From: Burkholderia sp. FERM BP-3421
Lineage (GTDB): Bacteria; Pseudomonadota; Gammaproteobacteria; Burkholderiales; Burkholderiaceae
Length of the DNA: 64,000 nucleotides
Assembly: GCF_028657905.1 (NCBI RefSeq)
Contig: NZ_CP117781.1
Location: 1,550,001 to 1,614,000 of the forward strand
Direction of reading: 5' to 3'
Within the stretch, counting starts at the first letter, position 1; the number at the start of each line of letters is the position of its first letter. A program made the position numbers and the translations under genes. Under the pieces are notes generated by a model, which worked only from the letters and a program-made list of their open reading frames with translations, had not been told where the DNA came from and did no database searches. Positions 45,519 through 54,536 of this stretch are shown in pieces.

Positions 45519-47116
45519 GGCTGCTTGTTCAGGTTGCGGTACGAGACGAGATCGTTGATCGGCCCGATCGCGAGGCCGCCGACGCCGGGCCGGGTCGCGA
45601 CCTGCGCGACCTTCTGGAACAGGATCACGAACGGCGAGTGCGCGAGCACGTCCTGCTGCATCGCCTGGTACAGCTGCGCGCGCCGCGCGGCCGACGGCTC
45701 GGCGAGCGCGGCCTGGGTCCGCGCGGTGAGTTGCGGGATGGCCCAGGCGTTGCGCCACGCGAGCATCCGGTAGCTCGACCGGTCCGAGTTGTCCGGGTTC
45801 CAGGCGAAGCCCTGCGCGTTGCTGTGCGGGTCGATGTAGTCGGCCGACCATTCGCCGATGTAGATGTCATGCTGGCGGGCGCGGTACTTCGCGAGCGTCT
45901 GCTTGTTGTCGCCGGGGATCAGCCGCACCTTCACGCCCGCCTGCGCGAAATTCGCCTGCACGGCCTGCGCGATGTCGGTGTACGGGTAATCGTTGCGCAC
46001 GTCCATCGTGACCGTGAAGCCGTCCGGCACGCCGGCCTTGGCGAGCAGCGCCTTGGCCTTCGCGACGTCGAGCCGGTATGGATTGCGCGCGAGCGCGCCG
46101 AGGAAACCGTCGGGCAGGAAGGTCTGGTGCACCTGGTAGGTCGTCTCGACGACGTGGCTCTGGATGCCGCTGTAGTCGACCAGCCACTTCAGCGCCTCCT
46201 GCACCTCGGGTTTCGCCAGCGTCGGGTTCTTCGTGTTCAGGCCGAGATAGAGCAGCGTGGCCTGCGGCGAGGGCGTGACCTTCGCCTTGCCGCTTTTCTG
46301 CACCGCGAAGAGATCGTCGGGGCTCAGGTCGCGCGCCGCGTCCACGTCGCCGTTTTCGAGCAGCAGGCGCTGGCTGGCCGCTTCGGGCACGTGGCGCAGC
46401 ACGATGCGCTTCATCGCGAGCGGCAGCCGATAGCCGTCGAAGCGCTGCAGCACGAGGCTGTCGTTCGCGGCCCACTTGACGAGCCGGTACGCACCCGAGC
46501 CCGCCTCGTTGGTCTTCAGCCAGCCGCTGCCGAAGTCGCCGCCCTGCTGGTGCGAGAGCAGCAGCTTGCGGTCGAGCACCGACGCGGGCCAGGCGCCGAG
46601 CACGTTGAGCACGAAGGTCGGCGCGTATTTCTGGTCGGTGGTGATCGAGACCGTCGTGTCGTCGAGCTTCTTCACGCGTTGCAGCACGTTCGCCTTGGTG
46701 AGCCCGAGGCCCGCCAGCACCGCGGCCGGCCCCTTGTCGAGCAGCACCGTGCGCTGGATCGACCAGGCGACGTCGTCGGCCGTGAGCGGGTTGCCCGAAT
46801 GGAACGCGAGGCCCGGGCGCAGCTTGAACGTGTAGGTGAGGCCGTCGGGGCTCACCTGCCACGATTGCGCGACGTCGCCGTTGAATTTCGCCGGGTCGGC
46901 GAGATCGACGCGCACGAGGCGGTCATAGGTGTTCGCGACGTATTCCTCCGGCACCAGCTCGTAGATCTCGCCCGGATCGAGCGAGGTGAATTCGTCGAGC
47001 AGGGTCGCCATCACGAACATGTCCTTCGGCGTGGCGGCGCGCGCGGGGGGCGGCGCGGCAAGGCAGGCGGACGCGACGGCCAGCGCGAGGGCGAGCCTGG
47101 GCAGCAGGGGCTTCAT
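45515..47116 (-). CDS. ddpA: Dipeptide-binding periplasmic protein (SBP family 5)
   Basis: A 533-residue solute-binding protein with a signal peptide (1-27, ending ARA). Family 5 motifs: LDPGEIYELVPEEYVANTYD, LTYTFKLRPGLAFHSGNPLT, and the C-terminal TRPGVGGLAIGPINDLVS. It delivers dipeptide to the DdpBCDF importer; the upstream D,D-dipeptidase suggests D-Ala-D-Ala. A close paralogue lies at 58627-60219 in the same orientation, with matching motifs along its whole length. Confidence 0.92.
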   Translation of the reverse strand: MKPLLPRLALALAVASACLAAPPPARAATPKDMFVMATLLDEFTSLDPGEIYELVPEEYVANTYDRLVRVDLADPAKFNGDVAQSWQVSPDGLTYTFKLRPGLAFHSGNPLTADDVAWSIQRTVLLDKGPAAVLAGLGLTKANVLQRVKKLDDTTVSITTDQKYAPTFVLNVLGAWPASVLDRKLLLSHQQGGDFGSGWLKTNEAGSGAYRLVKWAANDSLVLQRFDGYRLPLAMKRIVLRHVPEAASQRLLLENGDVDAARDLSPDDLFAVQKSGKAKVTPSPQATLLYLGLNTKNPTLAKPEVQEALKWLVDYSGIQSHVVETTYQVHQTFLPDGFLGALARNPYRLDVAKAKALLAKAGVPDGFTVTMDVRNDYPYTDIAQAVQANFAQAGVKVRLIPGDNKQTLAKYRARQHDIYIGEWSADYIDPHSNAQGFAWNPDNSDRSSYRMLAWRNAWAIPQLTARTQAALAEPSAARRAQLYQAMQQDVLAHSPFVILFQKVAQVATRPGVGGLAIGPINDLVSYRNLNKQP

Positions 47117-47171
47117 GCGAACTCCGGAAGTCGGTGAATCATGGGCGGGACATGGCCGGGGCGGAGCGGCT

Positions 47172-47735
47172 TCACATCAGCCGCCACGGGCCGCAGTCGG
47201 CATGGCCGATCTGCGGCAGGGCGCGCGCGTCGGGCAGTTCGTAATGCCACCACTCGCCGGCGATATGCGCGAAGCCGGCCGCGCGCATCACGCCGAGCAG
47301 CAGCAGGCGGTTGCGCTGCACGGCCTCGGGCAGCCCGTCGCGGAAATGCTGCGAGTCGGGCGTCATCTCGTCGAAGCCGGTGCCCATGTCGAGCGCGTGG
47401 CCGTCCGCGCCGACCAGCGTCAGGTCGAGCGCCGCGCCGCGGCTGTGATTGGAGCCGCGCGCGGGATCGGCGATGTAGGCTGGATCGGGCAGCCAGTTCC
47501 ACAGGATGCGTTGCGCTTCGGGCGGGCGGTACGCGTCGTAGAGGCGCAGCCGGAGGCCGGCCTGCGCGGCGATCCGCACCGCGCGGCGCAGCGCCGCCGC
47601 GGCGGCGGGCAGCAGCAGGCAATGCGCATGCCGGTAGATCGGCCGGCCGGTCAGGTTGCGGTCGGTCGCGTAGACGAGATCGAGCTCGACGTCGTGCGCG
47701 GCGGGGGTGATTTCGACGAGGCGGGATGGGGTCAT
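47172..47735 (-). CDS. ddpX: D-alanyl-D-alanine dipeptidase (VanX/DdpX family)
   Basis: A 187-residue zinc dipeptidase. Zinc ligands and catalytic residues of VanX are in place: Arg70 in YDAYRPPE, SNHSRGAALD with His97 and Asp104, and EWWHYEL with catalytic Glu161 and zinc ligand His164. It hydrolyses D-Ala-D-Ala, probably after import by the neighbouring ABC system, as in the E. coli ddpXABCDF operon. No signal peptide, so cytosolic. It lies 55 bp upstream of ddpA and 11 bp after the RpiR gene, in one operon. Confidence 0.93.
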   Translation of the reverse strand: MTPSRLVEITPAAHDVELDLVYATDRNLTGRPIYRHAHCLLLPAAAAALRRAVRIAAQAGLRLRLYDAYRPPEAQRILWNWLPDPAYIADPARGSNHSRGAALDLTLVGADGHALDMGTGFDEMTPDSQHFRDGLPEAVQRNRLLLLGVMRAAGFAHIAGEWWHYELPDARALPQIGHADCGPWRLM

Positions 47736-47746
47736 GGCGCGGTGCC

Positions 47747-48604
47747 TCAGGATTCGAACTGATCGAAGGCGCGCTGCAACGCGCGGTTGCGGGCAACCCG
47801 GGCGTCGACGGCGGGACCGAGCCGGTCCACCACCGCCGTGATCAGCAGGTTGAAGAGACAGGTGAGCGGCGCGAGCGAATCCCAGAACTGGCCCACGTCG
47901 GTCTTGACCTGCAACAGGTCGCAGCGCAGCTCGCGCGCCCAGGCGCAGTACGGGTCGGTGACGAGCGCGAACGGCACGCCGCGTTCGGCGGCCGCCGTGC
48001 AATAGCGCCGCGCGATCCGTGCGTAGGCGCGGATGTCGGTGACGATGCAATAAGGCTGCGCGAATTCCGAATTCAGCGCATCGACGTAGGCGCCCGACAG
48101 GCCGTCGACATAGAACACGCGCGGGCGCAGGTATTCGAGGTAGCTCTGGAACGCATTGCTGACGCCGCGCGTCGACTGGATGCCGAGGATGTATACCGCG
48201 TCGGCCTGCGCGATGCGGTCGGCGACGCGCGCGAAGACCGGGCCGTCGGCCAACTGGTAGACGTGGCGGATCGCGTCCAGCTCGCGCGCGAGCGAGGCGT
48301 CGAGCGTGCGGGCCTCCATCGCGGGCGCCGTGCGCCGGTGAGCGTCGAGGCGGTCGGTGATGAGCCAGGGCCGCTCGGCGTCGCCGCGCAGCTCGCGCTT
48401 GAGGTGATCCAGGTTCCGGTAGCCCACGCTGCGCAGGAAACGGCCGACCGAGATGCCGCTGGTGCCGGTTTGCTGCGCGATCTGGTCAGCCGTCTCCAGA
48501 CCGAGGCGATCCAGGTTCGCGAGCATGTAGCTCGCGATGCGCTTCGCCGTGGGCGTCAGGTCGGCAAAGCGGGCTTCGACGGTCTCGGCGAAGGCGGGCG
48601 GCAT
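47747..48604 (-). CDS. RpiR/MurR-family regulator with SIS domain
   Basis: A 285-residue regulator: N-terminal HTH_6 (FADLTPTAKRIASYMLANLD ... GISVGRFLRSVGYRNLDHLK) and a SIS sugar-phosphate-binding domain (about 115-260, AVYILGIQSTRGVSNAFQSY). First gene of the ddp operon. Relatives such as MurR sense N-acetylmuramic acid 6-phosphate, a cell-wall recycling intermediate, which fits control of D,D-dipeptide salvage. An AT-rich stretch (48605-48700) upstream should hold the promoter. Confidence 0.88.
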   Translation of the reverse strand: MPPAFAETVEARFADLTPTAKRIASYMLANLDRLGLETADQIAQQTGTSGISVGRFLRSVGYRNLDHLKRELRGDAERPWLITDRLDAHRRTAPAMEARTLDASLARELDAIRHVYQLADGPVFARVADRIAQADAVYILGIQSTRGVSNAFQSYLEYLRPRVFYVDGLSGAYVDALNSEFAQPYCIVTDIRAYARIARRYCTAAAERGVPFALVTDPYCAWARELRCDLLQVKTDVGQFWDSLAPLTCLFNLLITAVVDRLGPAVDARVARNRALQRAFDQFES

Positions 48605-48743
48605 GAGGGTGTGTTAGATATTTGTCGTGTGTGGCGAAAATGTCATTCATCTAACGAAGTCAAAATAATGCGCGCCAGCTTAAAAAAACTATGGTGCGGG
48701 GACGATGATAGCGTCTCGCGTGTGCTCGCGGGCGACGGGGGCG

Positions 48744-50552
48744 CTACAGCAAGGGCATCTCGCCCATGCGGGGCGGACGCCGGCACAGCTCGCGGCGGCT
48801 GCCGCGGCCGCGCAGCACGATCTGGATGAATCCGCTGTGCGGCGCATAGGGCGCGAAGAATTCGTCCATCACGACGGCGAACGTATGCAGGCTGCTCGCG
48901 ACGAAGGCGGCTTCGTCGAGCGTGAGCGTGATCTCGACGCCGCGCACGAAGGTGGAAACGGGCTTCACGGCCATCCATTGCATGACCGCGCGGTGCGTGA
49001 GATCGACGATGCCCTCGATCTGCGGCGCGTCGCCCGCGTTGCCGCGCAGCAGCAGACCCTTGAGCGCGGCAAGCCCGGCGGGCAGCAGCATGACGACGTG
49101 CGGCGCGAGGCCGGCGATGAGCCGCCAGTGCGCACCGCGGCCTTGGCGCGGCGACTGCCGGGGCGAGGCGGGGCGCAGCATCGCGATGCGCGCGGCGAGG
49201 TTGTCCTTTTCGTTGAGCAGGTCGCCGTCCGGCGCGCCATAGGGCAGCGTGCGCGGCCGGTCGCCGTTGGAGCAGGTCAGCCTCAGGCTCAGTTGATCCG
49301 CGTCGGGCGCGGTCGGTTTGCCGTCGAGGTCGACGAGCGTGATCGCGAGCGCGCGGTCCGCCGGCCCTTGTGTTTCGGCGATCCAGAAGCACGCGCTGCG
49401 CGACGCGGCGCGGCCGTGCCCGAGCGACCAGTAAGGCGGCACGGGCGTGCCCGCGTCGCTGCCGGGCGCGCTCCGGCGCAGCATGCCGACCGCGTCGACC
49501 GAATGCACGTCGACGCCGCTCGCGCGCAGCGTCTGCGGCGCCACCGGGTAGTGTGCGACGCCCGGCTTGACGGCGATCGGCGCGCCGTCCAGTTCGAACA
49601 GGTTCACGATCGGCGTGCAGAACAGGTTCAGGTGCGCGGCCGCGACGGCGTCGAGCGCGCGCAGGGCGGGCGCGTCGTCGGCCGCGCCGCTGATCGGCAG
49701 ATGCAGCGTGAGGTGGCGGCACGGGCCGGCCGCGCGCGCGAGCCGCGCGAAATCGAGATCGACGAAGGCGAACTTGGCCGGGAAGGCGAGATATTCGCCG
49801 AGCAGGCGCGCGGCCGGGTGCGAGTACTCGGGGGGCGTCGCGAGCGCGTCGTGCGCATCGAAGCCGGCCGCGGCGAGCGGCACCTTGGCGAGGGGCTTCC
49901 AGCGGCCGTCGCGGTCCACCTCGATGAAGGAGGCGGAGGCCCTCAGCAGCAGCGCATCGTTGAGCGCGGCCACGAGCATCGGGTCGCCGTGCAGATGCAG
50001 GCGCACGGTCGGCGCCACGCTCGCGGGGAACGGGCGTTCGGCCTGCGACGGCGTGAAGCCGATCGACAGGATCCCGGCGGTGCGCTCCGGCAGGCGTGCA
50101 TGCGAGGGCGCGTTCGAGGGCGGCCCGTAACGCGCGTCGGCAACCGTCAGCGCCGTCAGCACGACGTCGTAGGCGGTGCGGAAACGGCAGGCGCCCACCC
50201 GGCTTTCGAGCTGCGTGCCGCGCGGCACGGTCATGTCGGTCGTCAGTTGGCCGGCTGCATCGCCGGGCTCGAACCGGGCGATCGAACAGGCGGGAAACGG
50301 GCGCAGCGTGGCGGGATCGAGCGTGCCGAGCAGGGCGTGGGTGAAGGCGGGGATGTCGTCGTCGAGCACCTCGCCGATGCGCGCGCCGAGCAGCGCGAAC
50401 GATTGCACGAGGCGCTCGACATGGATGTCCTCGGCATGGCCGTCGCTCACCGCGAAGCGCGCGGCGATCTTCGGGTGCCGCAGCGCGAACGCGCCGAGCG
50501 ACTCGCGCAGCAGCGCGAGTTCGCGTTCGTAGTAGGGCAGCAGGTTATCCAT
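48744..50552 (-). CDS. tssF: T6SS baseplate protein TssF, orphan copy
   Basis: A 602-residue protein. The N-terminus MDNLLPYYERELALLRESLG, then FALRHPKIAARFAVSDG, DIHVERLVQSFALLGARI and PAFTHALLGTLDPATLRPFP are diagnostic for TssF (VasA), which forms the baseplate wedge with TssG and TssK. It normally lies before tssG, often with overlap, but here the downstream 139 bp are non-coding and then the rpiR gene converges in direction of the other operon. So tssG is absent. ATG 50552 matches family starts. It may be an additional, effector-associated copy or a relic of a broken T6SS cluster. Confidence 0.92.
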   Translation of the reverse strand: MDNLLPYYERELALLRESLGAFALRHPKIAARFAVSDGHAEDIHVERLVQSFALLGARIGEVLDDDIPAFTHALLGTLDPATLRPFPACSIARFEPGDAAGQLTTDMTVPRGTQLESRVGACRFRTAYDVVLTALTVADARYGPPSNAPSHARLPERTAGILSIGFTPSQAERPFPASVAPTVRLHLHGDPMLVAALNDALLLRASASFIEVDRDGRWKPLAKVPLAAAGFDAHDALATPPEYSHPAARLLGEYLAFPAKFAFVDLDFARLARAAGPCRHLTLHLPISGAADDAPALRALDAVAAAHLNLFCTPIVNLFELDGAPIAVKPGVAHYPVAPQTLRASGVDVHSVDAVGMLRRSAPGSDAGTPVPPYWSLGHGRAASRSACFWIAETQGPADRALAITLVDLDGKPTAPDADQLSLRLTCSNGDRPRTLPYGAPDGDLLNEKDNLAARIAMLRPASPRQSPRQGRGAHWRLIAGLAPHVVMLLPAGLAALKGLLLRGNAGDAPQIEGIVDLTHRAVMQWMAVKPVSTFVRGVEITLTLDEAAFVASSLHTFAVVMDEFFAPYAPHSGFIQIVLRGRGSRRELCRRPPRMGEMPLL

Positions 50553-51408
50553 GTGGGCGTTCGCGGATCGGGGCGGGGTGGTGGCTTCGGGCGCGGTCGA
50601 CGTCAATGGCCGCTCATGCGCCGCGCCGACGGTTCCCATTCGCACGGCGGCGCGTCATGCCGACGCCGACGTGGAACGCGCAGCCGGCGACGGTCGCCCG
50701 ACGCGGCGCGCCCGGCGGGCGGTTGCCGGGACGCTCGGGCGCGGCGGCGTGGGGCACACGATCCGTCATGGGGCGTTTCCAGGGGGAGGGCTGAGCCCGG
50801 CGCGGAATCGCAGCGGGCGGCGCGCAACGGGGCGCGCCGGACTGCGGCTGCTCGGGCGCGTGCAGGTACGCGGGATGAGGGGGAGCCTGGGATCGAGCGG
50901 CCGCCCGAGGTTCGCGCCGGCGGGGTGGTCGATTCGAGGCGCGCGGCATTCACGCCGTCGAACTCAAGCGCGCCGGATTGACGGCTTGCGACGCGCGCGG
51001 CGCAATTCGATAAATGGCATTCCGCTTTGAAACGGCGGCAATACGATTCCCGGAAAGCGGGGGACTTCGGCATGATTCGAACGTAACCCGGTGAAAGGTA
51101 AATGTCGGCGCGGCATGCATCACGTTACGGCTCATCAATATAATGCGCGGTTCAATTTAAGGCCATTCGGTCGATCGAGGTTCGGATTTCCGGATATTTT
51201 GCGGAATTAATGTTGCCAGGCAAGAAAGCTTGAATTATTTACCTTTCCGAAAAATTATGATCTGGCTCGATTTGTCGAATTTACCGGATCGTATCGGCTG
51301 GTGCTGGCGGTTGCGTTGCTCGACGAAATGGCAGTGGTTTTAAAGGCGGCGCGGCGCTATGATGCGTCGTCTTAATCGGCGCCAATAATTCGATATTCGG
51401 GGGCGATA
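50553..51408. promoter_or_regulatory. Long divergent intergenic region of the T6SS module
   Basis: 856 bp between tssF and the vgrG remnant. The left half (50553-51030) is GC-rich; its open frames are Arg/Pro/Ala-rich on both strands and look non-coding. The right part (51060-51405) is sharply AT-rich, like an H-NS-type silenced promoter. It likely holds both divergent promoters. A GGGGGCG precedes the ATG at 51409. Confidence 0.4.
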
Positions 51409-51942
51409 ATGCAAATGTCAGATATTGCGGGTTTCCTGAATCTGCAAAGCAGTCGCCCGCTGACGATCAAGACATGGCTTTCCGGAACCGTCGCATGGGA
51501 GTTCGGCGATTTTCAGTGCGCCGAGGGATTATCGACGCCGTTCGACGTGCGGCGCGGTCCGGTTCCGCGCGATTCCAACATAACGGTGAAGCCGTTGATC
51601 GGGCCGCCCGCGACGGTTTCGCCGCAAGCATCGAGCGGCAGGTCCGGCGGTTCGGCGCGGCATTGTCACGGCTGCGCCGCGCCGTTCACGCACGAAGACG
51701 CCGAGGGCGGGCCGCGCGGCTTTGATTCCTCCGGTCGGGGCGACGAACCGACGTGCTTCCGGTTCGACGCCCCGGCCACGAGCGCGGCAAGGCGACGCTG
51801 ATTCTCGACAGCAGCGGCCCTTTTCCCGCACGGGGCGCGCATCGCGTTCGACGGGGCGGCGCCGATCCGCATCAACGGCAACAAGGTGGACATCCATTCG
51901 CAGCACCGACGGGCGACGGTCCGGACAACGGGGAGAGGTTCC
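51409..51942 (+). pseudogene. vgrG (T6SS spike) remnant, internally deleted and frameshifted
   Basis: The start MQMSDIAGFLNLQSSRPLTI resembles Burkholderia VgrG N-termini, and LSTPFDVRRGPVPRDSNITV, KPLIGPPATV and PFTHEDAEGG are spike-like segments. The frame ends at 51801; a following frame reads HERGKATLILDSSGPF and another APIRINGNKVDIHSQ, which resemble a VgrG C-terminal strand. About 170 residues remain of about 700-900. It lies exactly where vgrG normally precedes DUF6484 and DUF2169 genes. Identification rests on context and partial motifs. Confidence 0.5.
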
Positions 51943-52389
51943 ATGGGCAAGATCGAGAGACTGCACGTGCTGGACGAACACGCGGAGGCGCGTACCGATG
52001 GCGACATCGCGATCGGTACGATCACGTGCGTCGATGCGCTGCGCGGCGTGTACGTCGACTACCCGGGCAATCCAGCGGGCACGCCGCTCGCGGCGCTGTG
52101 CGCCGCGGCGCTCGATGCGGCGGCGGTGGGGCGTCAGGCTGCGCTGCTGTTCCAGCAGGCGGACCCGCTGCGCCCGATCGTGCTGGGCCTGATCCGACGA
52201 TCCGTCGAGCCGGCGGGCGCGCTCGCGGGGTCGCTCGCGTTCCAGTCCGCGCATGACCTGTCCTTGCGGTGCGGGGCCGCGAGCCTGTCGCTGAGCCGCG
52301 ACGGGCGCATCGTCTTGCGCGGCAGCACGATCGCGAGCTATGCCACCGGCACGCAGCGCCTGCGCGGCGCGACGGTCGAGATCAACTAG
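51943..52389 (+). CDS. DUF6484 T6SS-associated protein
   Basis: A 148-residue cytosolic protein with the DUF6484 pattern: TITCVDALRGVYVDYPGNPA, LCAAALDAAAVGRQAALLFQ and DPLRPIVLGLIR. Such proteins occur next to VgrG, DUF2169 and PAAR genes and are thought to help assemble or load the spike. The C-terminal Ser/Arg-rich strand repeats (LSLRCGAASLSLSRDGRIVL) look beta-helical. Start ATG 51943; the frame extends upstream but into the vgrG debris. Confidence 0.8.
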   Translation: MGKIERLHVLDEHAEARTDGDIAIGTITCVDALRGVYVDYPGNPAGTPLAALCAAALDAAAVGRQAALLFQQADPLRPIVLGLIRRSVEPAGALAGSLAFQSAHDLSLRCGAASLSLSRDGRIVLRGSTIASYATGTQRLRGATVEIN

Positions 52390-52397
52390 GCGCGCGC

Positions 52398-53424
52398 GTG
52401 CTGCAGATCGTCAACGCGACGCCGTTCGCTGCGGAGCGCGCGGTCGTGTACAACGCGGCCGGCGACCACATCTGGGTGGTCGTGATCAAGGCGACCTACC
52501 GCGTCGAACCGGATGGTTCGATCGAGCTAGCCGACGCGCAGGAGCCGGTGATGCGCGCGCCCGAGTACTTCGGCGAGGCCGGCGCTTCCACGCTGCGACG
52601 CGACGCCGAACTGGTCTATGCGCATCCCGGGACGGCCGTGATCGTCAACGCATCCGCTCATGCGCCGGACGGTGCGCCAGTGCGGCGGCTCGACGTGGGT
52701 GTCGAGGTGGGGCCGCTCGCGCAGCGGCTGCGCGTGTTCGGCAGCCGCCGCTGGGAGCGGCGCTTTACCGGAGTGCGCAGCTCCGAGCCGGAACCGTTCG
52801 CGCGGGTGCCGCTGCGCTACGAACAGGCGTTCGGCGGCGTGTGCGCGGACGACGACAGCGTCTACGAACCTAATCCTGTCGGGTGCGGCTACTATGCGAA
52901 CGCTGCTTCCGCCGTCGATCGGCCGTTGCCGCAGGTCGAGGCGCCTGCGTCGCTGATCCGCAGTTGGCGGGGATCGACCGCCCCCTGCCGGTTGGGCTGC
53001 GATTCCGCCGGCATGGGCGGCGCGCAAGCGGCTGGCGGGTACGGCGGACGAACAGTGGATGCGGACCCGCGCACCGTTGGTTCCGGACGACTTCCAGCCC
53101 GCCTTTTTCAATGCGGGTGCGCCGGGCATGCGCACCGACGCGCCCCTGGTCGGCGGCGAGCGGGCGGTGCTGTCGCACCTCGCGCCGCAGGCGCGGCTTG
53201 CGTTCACGCTGCCGCGGGTGTTCTTCAATATCCAGTCCTACCTCGGGAAGCAACGCGTGCGGCAGGATGTGCAGCTCGATCGCGTCATGCTCGAACCCGA
53301 CGATGCGCGCCTGATCCTCGTGTGGCGCAGCACGCTCAATTGCGGACGCGACGCGCGCATCGTGGACGTCACGCACATCGACACCAAACGCCATGCCTAC
53401 GATCGCACCCGCTTCGGTATCTGA
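52398..53424 (+). pseudogene. DUF2169 T6SS-associated protein, frameshifted
   Basis: DUF2169 proteins act as chaperone-like partners of PAAR-type T6SS effectors. The first part starts at GTG 52398 (VLQIVNATPFAAERAVVYNA) and includes FARVPLRYEQAFGG and VEAPASLIRSWR. The frame breaks at the G4 run 52969-52972; removing one G continues as DRPPPAGWAAIPPAW, RTRAPLVPDDFQPAFFNAG, PRVFFNIQSYLG and ends at 53424, a 341-residue protein of normal size. The next gene overlaps its end. Real mutation or homopolymer error. Confidence 0.85.
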
Positions 53425-54536
53425 GCCGGCGTCCACGGCGACCGCGCCGGTGGCGTTCGCCGGATTCGGCGCGATCTGCGCGGCGGGCTTGAACGCAGCG
53501 GAAGCGGCCAACGCCGTATTGGCCGGATGCCCGCGCATCGCGCATTCACGGCGTCATCCGAGCGCGTGGCTCGGCGCGGACCTCGTCGTCGCGAAGCTCG
53601 ACTGCCTGGACGACGACCTGCCGGTCGGCGAGCGCATCGTCGAACTCGGCCGGACGGCGCTCGCGCAGGCGCTGCGCGAGGGCGCTGGCGACCTCGACGC
53701 CGCGCGCGCGCTGCGCGCCGGCGTGCCGTTGCTGCTGGCCTTGCCGCCGCATCGCGTCGGCTTGCCGAAGACGAGCATGGGATCGATCGCGCGCGCGATC
53801 ATCGCAGCTTACGAGGGCGCGGATCGCGAGGCGAGCCGTGTGTTCGATACGGGGCATGTCGGTTTCATCTCGGCGCTCGCGCTGGCCGCGCACTGGATCG
53901 GCGAGGGGGCGATACGAGGCCTGTGTCGTCGGCGCGGCGGATTCGCTCGTGGATCTCGACTATTTGCACTGGCTGGAACAAGGGCGGCGCGTGAAGGCGC
54001 GCGATACGCCGCATGGCTTCACGCCCGGCGAGGGCGCCGCGTTCGCCGTCGTGCGACGGGACCAGGGCGTCGCGGGCAGCGGCCGTCCGGGCGTGGTGCT
54101 GGGCGGCGTCGGCTTCGGCGCCGAGCCCGATCTGTGGTTCGAGGGCAAGGCGACGCAAGGGCGCGGCTTGACGCTGGCGCTGGCTCAGACTCAGGCGTCG
54201 GCGCCTGCCGGGGCGGCGCGCATCGATTGCTGCTACGCCGACTTGAACGGCGAGACATGGCGCAGCGCGGAGTGGGACTTCGCATTCCTGCGCAATGGGC
54301 ATGCGTTCCGCAGTCCGCTCGACTTGCGGCACCCGGCCGAGGTGTGGGGAGATACCGGCGCGGCCTCGGCGGCGCTGAACTGTCTGCTCGCGCACCACGA
54401 CCTGCTGGATGGGCTGGACGGCTATCGCCGCGCGATGGTGGCGGCCTCGTCCGATGTCAAACCGTGGCGCGCGGCGGTCCGGCTGGACTTGCGAGGCGCG
54501 GGAGCAAGCGATGATTCCGACAGTGATTGTCAATAA
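53393..54536 (+). pseudogene. Beta-ketoacyl-synthase-like T6SS protein, frameshifted, catalytic residues lost
   Basis: A thiolase-fold protein commonly found between DUF2169 and DUF4150 genes. It reads from ATG 53393 (VAFAGFGAICAAGLNAAEAA) to IGEG, where a G5 run (53905-53909) breaks the frame; one G fewer continues RYEACVVGAADSLVDLDYLH and ends at 54536, about 380 residues. The usual DTACSS active site reads DTGHVG, so the catalytic Cys is His155, and the EAHGTGT motif reads ADLNGET. Even if intact it should be a non-catalytic scaffold. It overlaps both neighbours. Confidence 0.82.

Noticed and set aside
50603..51073. Minus-strand ORF of 156 codons between tssF and the vgrG remnant
   Set aside because: Composition is Arg/Pro/Ala-rich without hydrophobic periodicity or motifs; no ribosome-binding site.
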